From Stemphylium vesicarium (taxonomy: Eukaryota; Ascomycota; Dothideomycetes; Pleosporales; Pleosporaceae): DNA of 64,000 nucleotides. This document shows, in pieces, positions 1-9,970 of the stretch (positions are counted from its first letter, which is position 1; each line of letters begins with the position of its first letter). The DNA lies in NCBI GenBank assembly GCA_004380135.1, contig QXCR01000024.1:62001-126000 (forward strand), read 5' to 3'. The translations under genes were made by a program, and so were the position numbers. The notes under the pieces are model-generated. The model was not told where the DNA came from. It saw only the letters and a list, made by a program, of their open reading frames with translations, and searched no databases.

Positions 1-310
1 GTGATAACCCGATGTACCTGACAAGATCGGCAGGATTAACGCACATGCGATGCGAGTGATTCGCGCAACATCTTAGCCCAGTGTGGGGTACAAGCTCCCC
101 GCATCATTGCATCAACATCTCTCTCAACACCTAGCCTTGGGTAGAAGAACGTTCCGGTAAGCCAGCGGAGCAAGACGGAAATGGCAAAGTGACCGTATGG
201 CCAGTAAATGTCTCCCGGCTAGTTCGTGCTGCATGAGAACCGTGAAGAGGGCTTTAAGTAGCGCAGGCTCATGATATGAGGCTTTTCCAACCACTTACCG
301 TTCTTCCAAT
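1..310. other. Upstream region of the polygalacturonase gene
   Basis: No gene is supported here. The stretch lies directly upstream of the GH28 start codon and presumably holds its promoter and 5' leader; I see no clear TATA box. Confidence 0.4.
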
Positions 311-1695
311 ATGAGAATTTCCGCGGCCCTTACATCATCATTGTGCGCGGCGGCAGCCTCTGCAAACCCCACTAGCTCTCGGAAAACATGTACCGTCAAA
401 GCTGGCGGTACTAACATTACGGACGATGCGCCCGCCATCCGCGAAGCCTTTCACAAGTGTGGACAACATGGAAAGATCGTTTTCGAACCCTGCACTTACT
501 ACATCAACACCGTGTTGAACATTAGTGGGTTGGAGGATGTCGATATAGATGTCCAAGGAGAGCTGCTCGTACGTTCCCTTTTGACAAACCGTCATCCGCT
601 CATCTCTTCTCTAGTGGAGTACCGACATCCAGTACTGGCTTAACGCATCCATTCCGTATGGCTACCAAAACCAATCTACAGCGTTTATGCTCGGCGGGAA
701 TGACGTCCGTATCAATGGCCATGGCGTCGGTACCTTCAACGGAAACGGTGATTACTGGTACCAATGGATCAAAGAGCAAGAAAACACATCCAATTACCCC
801 GGCCGCCCTCACGCTATCACCTTCAATGGCCTCACCAATTCTGTGATCAAAGGCCTGAACTTCCTGCGCAGTCAAATGTGGACCATGTCTATCGTCCACA
901 GCCACCATAGCACATGGGAGGATATCTTTGTCAACAACACCGGCAACATAGTATCCAGCTGTACGTACCTCTCTCTTCACGCTTCCTCATTTACCCCACT
1001 AACGTCCGTCTCCCACAGCAAACACCGATGGCGTCGACACACTCTTCTCCTCCTCTCTCCTCTTCCGCAACCTAACCGTCTACAACGGCGACGACTCGTT
1101 CTCCTGCAAAGCAAACAGCACAAACATAACCCTCCTCGACTCGCACTTTTACCACGGTCTCGGCATAGCCATCGGCTCTATCGGGCAGTACGAAAACGAA
1201 TTCGAAACCATCGAGAACATCTACGCCGAGAACGTGTACTTTGAAGACACGCTCCACGCGTTCTACGTCAAGACGTGGACGGATGACCGCAATGGCGTGC
1301 CGCCGAATGGTGGCGGCGGTGGCCTGGGGTTTGCGGCGAATATGCACATGAAGAATTTGACGACGAAGGATATGCGCGGTGGTGCGTTTACGATTAGTCA
1401 GTGTACGCGGTTTATTGGCGCACCGGGCGTGGGGAATTGCACGAATAGTGAGTTTCAAGTTAGGGATGTGTTGATTGATGGGCTGGTTGGTACGACCAAG
1501 GATCGGAGGGTTCTTAGCTTACAGTGTAGTGCTGTGAAGCCTTGCACGGATATTGAGGTTAGGAATGTGGATTTGAGGTATAGTGGGAATGGGACGAGTG
1601 TGGAGAACTATCTTTGTGGGAATGTTGTGAGGAATGAGGGGTGGGAATGCACGGGAGATGTTTGTGTTGGTGGGAGCGCGGTCGGAGGGTGTTGA
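311..1695 (+). CDS. Secreted glycoside hydrolase family 28 (exo)polygalacturonase
   Basis: Pectin-degrading enzyme that would hydrolyse galacturonosyl linkages outside the cell. Exons 311-568, 615-960 and 1019-1695 join in frame to 426 residues; introns are 46 and 58 nt with GT...AG ends. The N-terminus MRISAALTSSLCAAAASA looks like a signal peptide. GH28 motifs are in order: NTDG (Asp205), GDD (Asp226, Asp227) and a His-Gly at 247-248. The usual RIK motif is replaced by YVKTW (Lys286), so the conserved Arg of many family members is absent. That variant, the NGDDSFSCK context and the overall length fit exo-acting galacturonidases better than endo-polygalacturonases, which is an inference. Several N-x-S/T sites suggest glycosylation. 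It converges on the FAD monooxygenase with an 83-bp gap. Exact substrate (homogalacturonan, xylogalacturonan or rhamnogalacturonan) is open. Confidence 0.9.
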
Positions 1696-1778
1696 GTGGA
1701 TGAGTAAAGAGGTGATAGATCAAGGTCTTCTCAGGCGAGGAAAAAAGGGAGGGAAACCTTGGGTTGATGATTTGGTGA

Positions 1779-3212
1779 CTATGCAGCTGCACTATTCTCC
1801 CCCAACACCCCGTTATTCGTCTTCATGTCATCCATGCCCTTTCCTTCCTTCTGTTTGCTCTTGAAGTATTGCGTAAAGTCATGCCTAACCTGGTGAATGC
1901 TTTCGGCGACGTTCTTGCCCCAAACCGGATCATCGTTTGCTTTCTCGCACATCTTGAAGAACTGATTCCGCTTCTCTTCGTGTGCAGGGTCCCAGAGGCG
2001 ATGGAAGTTATCGCGCGACATGGGATCGATCATGTCACGCCAAATTTTGATGCGGACATCCGAGTACTTGTCGAGAATCGATTCGTCGAGCTCGTCAAGA
2101 TGGATCCCTGTAAAACAGTCATAGAGGGAGCCAACGTCGGCAAAACCGCCTGTCAGGCCCATACCGCCACTATATATCTGATTAGTCACTGGTTGTATGT
2201 AGGAAAGGACGTACTTGCAAAGGATTACATAGATGCGCTGCATCAGCGACTAAAAGAATCCTCCCCACTCTAAAGCTAGGTGCGCATCTTTGCTGGAGTT
2301 TGTAGGGGCTCATGCTGATAAGCTTGTATTCATCCGGTTTTGGATGGCCGATAAGAATCTTCTCAAAACGTGCAGGCTGGCGTTTGACGAGTTCGTCTTT
2401 CGATAGACCATCGGAATCACCATATGTCACTCGCCATAGTCCGTCATTGGTGATCTTGGCGGCCATGTACCAATCGGTCGGATGCACAATGAAGTTTGAG
2501 TCCCACCATCCGTGACGTTCGTCGAAGGGAAGGTAGACCTGGGTTATTAGCAAGGCTCTTTGCAAATTCTCGCGTCTCCCATACATTTGTCGCAATAATT
2601 TGCGCCTGCAGTGTTTCTCCTGGATATTCTTTCCCGAATAACGCAGTGCGGACACCACTGCAAGCGCCATCGGCGCCAACCAAGTAGTCGCCGGAAATCC
2701 TTTTCTTCTGCCCGTCAGTTGTCTCTACGACGGCTGTGGCGCCGTTGCCGTCTTGCTCTACGCCCACTAGTTTGTGGCTCCACAGTATTTCTGTTCCGGG
2801 ATAGCTTTCGAAATGTTTTACGAGAAGCGGGCCTAGCTGATCGAGTGGCAAGACGACCATGGAGTATTTCGTATTCTCGGGCTCTCTTCCCATGCCGCCG
2901 AGGAAAGTTCCGTCCGGTAGCCGCCAGCATACTCCTTTGGGTGAAAGTCCCACTGCGCGAACATCATCGATGATTCCCGCCCGATGGAAGTCGTATACGG
3001 CAGAAGGCGCGTAGTGGGCGGCTCGGGGATTCTCACTGAACTTGGTATCGGCATCTAGAATGGTGACCTTGGTGCCGAGGTTCTTTGCCAGCAATACACC
3101 TAGCAAAAGACCAGAAGGGCCAGCACCCACAATTACGACCTGCACGAGTCAGCACTGCCACGAAGGATAAATGTCTAGAAGCCGCTGAGCGTACGTGGTT
3201 GAGTTTTGGCAT
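1779..3212 (-). CDS. FAD-dependent aromatic-ring monooxygenase (PHBH/PheA-TfdB type)
   Basis: Flavoprotein hydroxylase expected to use NAD(P)H and O2 on an aromatic or polyketide-like substrate. Exons on the minus strand: 3212-3195, 3139-2585, 2538-2219 and 2169-1779, giving 427 residues. The first exon codes only six residues (MPKLNH) before the dinucleotide fold GAGPSG at 11-16. Then come the DG motif (GADGACSGVR) and the FAD-ribityl motif (VADAAHLCNPFGGMG). Restoring the consensus NPFGGMG requires a GC-AG intron (2218-2170, donor GCAAGT); the only GT alternative would be a 37-nt intron giving a poorer motif. The C-terminal thioredoxin-like domain of phenol hydroxylases is missing, as in many shorter fungal members. 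Substrate cannot be named. Confidence 0.85.
2170..2218 (-). other. Probable GC-AG intron
   Basis: A 49-nt intron inside the FAD monooxygenase with donor GCAAGT and acceptor TATAG. Splicing here yields the conserved NPFGGMG motif in frame. A GT donor four bases further in would leave only 37 nt and insert non-conserved residues. Confidence 0.65.
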
Positions 3213-5367
3213 GTTCACAATCGGGTACTTTTCGGTGTGAGTGCTGCAGGAACACGCCCGTGCTAGCCATATTTCATTCTTTAATTGCCTGTCCTCTGTG
3301 GTGGGGCAGGTAATTCCCCGCCCCCAAGCTACTCCATGACCATCTCATAGAGCTCCAGCGTGCTGCAGGTGCGGGGAAGATCTTGACAGGCCCCACACGG
3401 CACTCGGAAACGGCGGATCGTATGACCGGCGCCGGGATCCGCGTTGCCACGTGATGTGAGCTGAGTAATGGCAGCGGAAAATCAGGGTGAAGTATGACGT
3501 AGCCAGGACATGTTGTTTGGGTGATGTGCTTTTTGCATCTTGCAGGAACGCACGCTCATGCCTCGTAAGAAAGGCACGCGTCCCGAGTCGTGTCCTGACG
3601 TTCCTTATGCGGGAGTCTCCCTGAATGTCTTGTACTTCTGTTCCAAGATGGGTACATGCGGGCTGTGTTACGAATGCGGTGACGAAGAACTATTGCGATA
3701 ATCGTCGCACGAGGTGGAGTGAGCGACAAGACGCGCTATCGAGACGCCAGAGGCCGCGACTGTTGTGGAGATTGGAGACTGGAGACGGTCGCGATGCGAA
3801 GGGATCAACCGGGCAAAATTAGAACATAACACCCGCACCATTCCTTCGACGACGTCACCAACACCTGTATCTTCCTCCAACGCGTCGTATACGTTCGCCT
3901 CAGCATGTGACGATCCAAGCGACGCCGAAACATCCGCCATGATCTTCTCGCCTGTGTCGCATTTGTTGGGATACGCAGGGGCTCCCGGAACCGCCTCGCA
4001 CAAACAAGCTTTACCGGGCTTTCCAGGGTTTTCAGCCTCTCATTGCCACCCTTTCAAACCACTATCAGCGGCACATAACGCCATGCGCCTAATCTCCGTC
4101 TTCATCGCTATCTGCTGCCGGTATTGAACATATTTCTTTTCTCAACGTCCTCGTTGCGCCCAAACGAACAGTGCAACGGCGACGCTGAGCTCAGCTGCAG
4201 GTTCTCGATCGATGACACGGCGCTATAGCTCCACTCTTGCTCTCATGGCGACTCGACGCTCGTTCCCACGATGCCCCTAGATTTGTGACCATTGGGCGGA
4301 CGAGCACTGCCAGGCTTGGACGACCCAGTTATACCCACATTCTCCTTATCTCAGTTTCCCTCAACCAGACTGATCCCAAGCTTTGGCACACGAGTCCACT
4401 TTTCTGCTGCGCCGGCCACCGACATGGGAATGGACGAGTGTAAATCCTGGCCATGGCGGCATCTGCGCGCCGTCCTGTGTCGTCAGTCCAAGAGCTTCAT
4501 CAAATGTTGTGCAATCCTGCGCTGGGCATAGGGACATCTTCGAAATTGCTCAAAAGCGGCTGCTGTGCGGCTTCGAAAATTTCTCTGCACTCGGCCAAAC
4601 CAGGCAATCTCACACTCATCAACGTCGGCACCTCTGCGGCTCGTCATCATCGGACCTCGCGGTTTCCCTAAAATAATTTCAACGCCGGTGCAGCCACTCC
4701 CGCGGCAGCGTTCAAGGATCTTGGCTTCTGGTTACGATCTTGGTGCCTGTCGCGACTTTGGCGCTCCCGACGTTCCATGGCCCCTGCAATACCGACTCCA
4801 CCCTCCCTTGGTTAAGCTGACCGAACCCAACACCGAACCTTCTGGCCGCTGAGTTTCGACGAAAAAAATCGGGTCGGCACGCCACTACAGAGTTTGAGAA
4901 CTTCCAAACTTGTCCGTTTGACGTTCGTACGCATGCAGCATACCCACGCTAGCGGCTCTTATCAATCCCACGCTGCCTTGAAGGGCCTGCCTCCCATCGC
5001 ATATTCAGTCACAAGTTCCAACATCGCAGCCTGCATCCAATCTGCACATCAGTCGTTACCGAGCACATCTCGAGCATCCCTAAGCACGAGCGGAGCCTAT
5101 CTGCCAAATTATCCACTGATACCCGCGCCTTCCTTGAAACCACGCACGATACATCAAAGATCCACCGTTAGGCGCATGAACGGCTCCGGACATCAAGCTT
5201 CCTATTGAGAATCGCCGGCGACTTAGCGTACGGGCACAAGTCACCACGTGCTACGTTATCTGCACCTAGTCGCGGAACTCGGCGCGTTACAGATTGCAGC
5301 GAGTCGAGTGGTCCCTCCTAACGAGCCCAACTAGTCTCACGATAGTGCCCAAGCCATACAAAACATC
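3213..5367. other. 2.2-kb intergenic region between divergent genes
   Basis: It separates the starts of the FAD monooxygenase (leftward) and the Prm10-like gene (rightward). Short open frames occur on both strands but show no family motif, signal peptide or plausible splice pattern. C/T-rich tracts around 4300-4400 and a CACGTG at 5245-5250 are compatible with promoter and 5' leader of the Prm10-like gene. Confidence 0.4.
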
Positions 5368-8133
5368 ATGAACCCCTTTCAAGATGCAGCTGGCCCCTCT
5401 CGCCAGAACAATTCAGACCCCGAAGACCACATGTCTGCCACTCCTGGTAGGAAGCGTGTTGGCTGGAGTGCAGAAGCTGCTGCTAGTCGTTCAGCTCAAT
5501 CCCCCGAAGACACTGGATCGGCGGGGCACAATACGCCCCTCGAACGCTCGGATGTGTCACATGATGATCTCCAGAAAATTCGGGCCTCCCTCCGCCTAGC
5601 CCTGGGGAATGAGAATCTCCCGGAGGAAGTCATACAGGAGCCCATCGCCGCTCCAAAGGATGTACAGAAGCCTCGCCCAGCTATCAGGAGACCCGGTCCT
5701 CGAACTCCCCCGCCAGAGTTCTACCTCAACGATCAGCCCAACCCCTTCGACGACAACAATGAATCATCTAGAAGGCCCTCCGTGGGACATGATCTCAAAG
5801 AGCGATCCGGTCTCGCTGCTCAACGCCGCGCAGCAAGACTATCCAAGTCAGTCGGTACCTACTCTGCTCCAATCTCACGACGTAACTCCAAGGAACTCGC
5901 GTCACCGCCGGTCGAGCTTCAGAACCTGTCCCGGCAGTACGAGTCGGTAGGAGAGACCACAGACGATGATGAAGACGACCCTCGATTCATGAAGCGCGCT
6001 TCGATGATCCTTCGCCAACACACCATTAGGGAGGCTAATGGTCAAACTGCCCTGAGTGCCGAAGACCTATATCATATCGAAGCGCCACTCCGATCCGGTC
6101 AAGTCACACCAGATGCGATGGAAGTTGAAGACGAGCACGTCGTTCGTCCTACCAAGTACCGAACTGGAGTCTTGGGTACCCTCATGAAGATGTCGAGCAA
6201 TGCGGCGCCTCCTTCAGCGCGAAAGAATGCTCAACCTGTTCACCATCGAACTCTTAGTGCCAGCACGTTCAGTGGTGCGTCCACAGCAGCCAACTCTCCC
6301 AACCCATCACCCCCTGTATCTGGCTACTCGACCCCACGCGGCGGTCGTCCTTGGTTCCGAAGCCACCACAGCAACCACTCTGCGACCTCTATCTCTCAGT
6401 TGGTCGGAACATCAACCCATAGCTTTGCTACCCCTGCGCAGAGGGAGCTTGGTCAAGAGCTGGGCGAACAATACAAAAAGAGTCGTCCGGGTATGGGCAA
6501 GCGTTCGAAGTCCGATGAGTCTATACTACCCTTTAAGAAGGCCAAGAGAAAGGAGGAAGAGATCAAGATCAAGATTCATCTGGCTGGTACCCTGGCACGT
6601 CAGAACTATCTCCGTAAGCTCTGCAAGGCACTGATGATGTACGGAGCCCCAACACATCGTCTGGAAGAGTATCTCAACATGTCTGCTCGTGTTTTGGAGA
6701 TTGAGGCACAGTTCTTGTACATGCCTGGATGTATGATCGTTGCGTTCGATGACTCTTCGGTCCACACCAGTGAAGTCAAACTCGTTCGAACCAGCCAGGG
6801 TGTGGATCTCGGCAAGCTGCGCGATGTCCACGAGATCTACAAAGATGTCGTCCACGATCGTATCGGTGTTGAGGAAGCCACGCCGCGTCTTGATACCATC
6901 ATGGCGCGCAAAGACAAGTTCAACAAGTGGCTCAGGGTGCCGATGTATGGCTTTGCCTCTGCCACCGTCGGACCGTTCGCCTTCCAAGCGAGGTTCGTCG
7001 ACCTTCCCTTCTGCTTCTTACTCGGCTGCATCATCGGATGGCTGCAACTTGTCGTCGCTCCTGGCAACGATCTCATCAGCAACGTGTTCGAGATTGGCGC
7101 ATCGGTCATCACCAGTTTCGCCGCGCGAGCGCTTGGTTCCATCCGTCACGATGGCAAAGAGATCTTCTGCTTCAGTGCCATGGCCCAGTCCAGTATCGCT
7201 CTCATCCTGCCTGGCTTCATGGTTCTTTGTGCCTCTCTTGAACTACAGAGCAAGCACATCGTCGCCGGCTCCGTTCGCATGGTCTACGCAATCATCTACT
7301 CTCTGTTCCTAGGTTTCGGCATTACCATCGGTACCGTCTTGTATGGTATGATGGATCACAACGCCACATCGCGGACTACATGCCATGAGCCCATGTCAAC
7401 CAACTTCTATTATCTTTTCGTCCCGGCATTCGCGATTTGCCTCCAGATCGTCAACCAAGCCAAGTACAAGCAGATGCCTTCTATGACGGTTATCGCATTC
7501 ATCGGCTGGGTGGTCAACTTCCATAGCTCGAAGTACTTCCAGAGCAACGCACAAGTCAGCAACACCCTTGGCGCCCTTGCAATCGGTATCGCTGCCAACG
7601 TCCACGCCCGATTTGGCCGACACATCGAGAACTGGTGCCTTGACACTTGGGAGAACAAGATGCGCCCTCATTTGGTCAAGGTTCGCAAGATCTATCGCAG
7701 AAAGAGCCACGGACCGCTTCGCGCCTCCAAGGTCGAGCGTTCAGCTTACGACCCGACGCACACTGGCAGCGGACACACTTCAAGGGCCAGCTCAATCAGT
7801 GACTTCACACCTCACACCCGCAAGATTGGCTATGGCCTCGCCGCCGCTGCCATGTTGCCAGCTATCTTTGTACAAGTGCCGTCTGGTCTCAGTGTGCAAG
7901 GCTCGCTTGTCTCTGGTCTTACCTCCGCCGACCAGATCGTGCGCAACAGCACTGGAAACGCCACAACTCTCAGTTCTGGGGAGGTTGGCACCAGCAGCAC
8001 CATCAACTCTATCGCACTGGACGTCGGTTTCTCCGTCGTGCAGATCGCGATCGGTATCACCGTCGGGCTGTTCTTGGCTGCGCTTATCGTGTACCCACTT
8101 GGCAAGCGAAGGTCCGGTTTGTTCAGTTTCTAA
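5368..8133 (+). CDS. Prm10-like multi-pass membrane protein of the ThrE (DUF1212) family
   Basis: Single-exon gene of 921 residues. Residues 1 to about 400 are polar, Ser/Pro/Arg-rich and probably disordered. From about residue 410 (RQNYLRKLCKALMMYGAPTH) the sequence matches the ThrE-type threonine/serine exporter fold that yeast Prm10 (pheromone-regulated membrane protein 10) also carries: an N-terminal cytosolic ThrE domain, then roughly eight to ten hydrophobic segments to about residue 800. A further pair of hydrophobic segments follows near the C-terminus (around GYGLAAAAMLPAIFVQ and VGLFLAALIVYPLG), with an N-glycosylation-rich loop between them. Transport of small amino acids is the bacterial family function; it has not been established for the fungal proteins. 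The ATG at 5368 is the first in the long open frame. Confidence 0.85.
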   Translation: MNPFQDAAGPSRQNNSDPEDHMSATPGRKRVGWSAEAAASRSAQSPEDTGSAGHNTPLERSDVSHDDLQKIRASLRLALGNENLPEEVIQEPIAAPKDVQKPRPAIRRPGPRTPPPEFYLNDQPNPFDDNNESSRRPSVGHDLKERSGLAAQRRAARLSKSVGTYSAPISRRNSKELASPPVELQNLSRQYESVGETTDDDEDDPRFMKRASMILRQHTIREANGQTALSAEDLYHIEAPLRSGQVTPDAMEVEDEHVVRPTKYRTGVLGTLMKMSSNAAPPSARKNAQPVHHRTLSASTFSGASTAANSPNPSPPVSGYSTPRGGRPWFRSHHSNHSATSISQLVGTSTHSFATPAQRELGQELGEQYKKSRPGMGKRSKSDESILPFKKAKRKEEEIKIKIHLAGTLARQNYLRKLCKALMMYGAPTHRLEEYLNMSARVLEIEAQFLYMPGCMIVAFDDSSVHTSEVKLVRTSQGVDLGKLRDVHEIYKDVVHDRIGVEEATPRLDTIMARKDKFNKWLRVPMYGFASATVGPFAFQARFVDLPFCFLLGCIIGWLQLVVAPGNDLISNVFEIGASVITSFAARALGSIRHDGKEIFCFSAMAQSSIALILPGFMVLCASLELQSKHIVAGSVRMVYAIIYSLFLGFGITIGTVLYGMMDHNATSRTTCHEPMSTNFYYLFVPAFAICLQIVNQAKYKQMPSMTVIAFIGWVVNFHSSKYFQSNAQVSNTLGALAIGIAANVHARFGRHIENWCLDTWENKMRPHLVKVRKIYRRKSHGPLRASKVERSAYDPTHTGSGHTSRASSISDFTPHTRKIGYGLAAAAMLPAIFVQVPSGLSVQGSLVSGLTSADQIVRNSTGNATTLSSGEVGTSSTINSIALDVGFSVVQIAIGITVGLFLAALIVYPLGKRRSGLFSF

Positions 8134-9124
8134 GTGAGGCTTCTCCGTCGTCACACAAGCAGTGCGCAAGTGGAGACGGGCGCAACCATTCTCCAAAAAC
8201 TAGAAATTTCCTCTGTCATTTTTGTTTGAGTAGCAAGCGAGTCATGCATTTACAAGGTGTTTTGGGTCTGACATTCTTCGGCGCTTTTTACATCTTGGAA
8301 ATCCACAACGAAGCTACGAAGTAGACTTTTTAGATTAACGCGATTTGTTCACCTAATGTATTATTACCATCCGTGCATATTATTCCCTTCTCATCATGTC
8401 TTGACCGCTTCGACTTGGGGTTTGCCTAAAGTGGGCGCACTTCGCTACTACACACTGATGACATCATCCCACATGATAATTACTTTTGCGCAAAGGATGT
8501 AGTGCCCAATGGAGAATAGGCACTCCGCGGTACTCGCGCACACATACATTCGGCCCCCGCGTCGAGACTCTGGCTACTCCACCTGGAATTATGCAACGGG
8601 GGTGGGAAAAGTATGCGACGTGTCGGGGGTGTGGGACGCTACACAACAATCGCTTACAGTCGGTCAGCACTACGGAGAAGCGCGCTGGGCATGTGGATAT
8701 GCGTTGATTTTGACAGCTCGGACGTTGGTATTAGCGGGAGGCGGAACAAAGATATATGGGTATGCGTAGGATAACGCGCATACCGAAGTGTTCTCGTGTA
8801 GGAGCGGTTGGTCGTACCGTTGTGGCTCATGCACATCCCGCGCCACATGAACTTGATGATGATGGTTACCGAGGCGGGGAAAAAGCAGCCAAGTCTAGCC
8901 CGTGTGTCTACAGCCCGTTCCTATAATTCGTCGGTGCCGCGAGCGGTGGTTCGATTACAAAGCTCGCTCCTTCTAACCTCCGACCTCACAGTGAGACGAT
9001 ACACTGACTCATTACAACAACAACAACCTATAAATCAACAATACTACTACCTCTACATTCAGAAAAGTTCCCATCATACAGTGCACTCAACACTATCGAT
9101 TCGCAACTAACCAACCCCGCCACA
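8134..9124. other. Intergenic region, 3' end of Prm10-like gene and promoter of the next gene
   Basis: No coding frame is supported. The left part is A/T-rich and probably 3' UTR; the right part ends in a CAACAACAACAA-type leader with a TATAAA at 9029-9034. Confidence 0.4.
9029..9034 (+). promoter_or_regulatory. TATA-box candidate
   Basis: TATAAA 91 bp upstream of the ATG at 9125, within an A/C-rich leader typical of fungal promoters. Position only; no transcript data. Confidence 0.35.
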
Positions 9125-9772
9125 ATGACAGTAACGCAAATAATCCACTTCAGCGCGCCCTCCGCCTCAGCCGCCGACACGCAAGCCCACGCCGCCATCA
9201 AAGCCCTCAAAGGCACAAGAGCACCCGACAACTACGTGCTCGGCACCCAAACAAAAGACAAACGCCTGCTGCAGCTAACCTCAGAATGGCACGACCCCTC
9301 CGCTGAAGCCACTCCCGCCGCAGACGAATACCGCAATACAGTGCTCTCCAGCCTAGGCAACCCGCAGAAAATGTTCCATGTTTCCTTTACCTCCAGCGGC
9401 TCCGTTTTCGAGGCCCCCAATGGCCCTTTATCCTCGCCCTTGGTCGAGTTTGTGCAGATTTTCTTCCCCGCGGAGAAAGTCACAGACGAGTTTCGCGCGA
9501 AGATTGAAAAGGACTTTGAGAGGTTCAATGAGCAGTGTTTGACTGTTGCGAGGGGGAATGGTGGTGTGGCGGTTGGGTGGGTGTTGGAGGAGCAGGAGCA
9601 TAAGAGCTTGAAGAAGGGGGACAAGGCTAAATGCTTTTTTGTGGCGAGGGGGTGGGAGGGGATGCAGTTCTTTGATGAGGTGATTAGTACGGATGTGTAT
9701 AAGGAAGCGGTGGGGATCTTGCTGGCGTGGAAGGCGCCGTGGGATTTGTGGCATGTTAAGCGGGAGTTTTAG
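9125..9772 (+). CDS. Hypothetical 215-residue protein, possible dimeric alpha/beta-barrel (ABM-like) fold
   Basis: Single-exon gene with a good start context (CCACAATGA). No signal peptide or membrane segment is seen, so it is probably cytosolic. The pattern of an N-terminal beta strand with His (VTQIIHFSAP), a helix, then a strand ending in a Trp-containing stretch (LLQLTSEWHD), followed by a second half ending in VGILLAWKAPWDLWHVKREF, resembles fungal proteins built from two ABM-like (antibiotic biosynthesis monooxygenase) half-domains. That is a weak, pattern-level inference without catalytic residues. It converges on the DUF6536-like gene 198 bp away. Coding potential is good; function is unknown. 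Confidence 0.7.
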   Translation: MTVTQIIHFSAPSASAADTQAHAAIKALKGTRAPDNYVLGTQTKDKRLLQLTSEWHDPSAEATPAADEYRNTVLSSLGNPQKMFHVSFTSSGSVFEAPNGPLSSPLVEFVQIFFPAEKVTDEFRAKIEKDFERFNEQCLTVARGNGGVAVGWVLEEQEHKSLKKGDKAKCFFVARGWEGMQFFDEVISTDVYKEAVGILLAWKAPWDLWHVKREF

Positions 9773-9970
9773 GGGTTGGTGTGCGAAACAGCTGAGATGG
9801 TTCAAAATAGGAAGTGTGAAGACGTTTTCATTGCTTCGAAGTGTTACAGAAGATCACGAAGTGAATGAAAGGTCATGACGCAAGATATTACAAACTCCAT
9901 GATTCGTAGGTGTTCTGACTATGCTGACATCTCTCTGACTGTATTGTTGCTGGTGCAGCCACAACGCTCT

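Noticed and set aside
4237..5208. Several overlapping plus-strand open frames upstream of the Prm10-like gene
   Set aside because: Three frames are open at once in C/T-rich sequence, which is typical of promoters or leaders and not of a gene.
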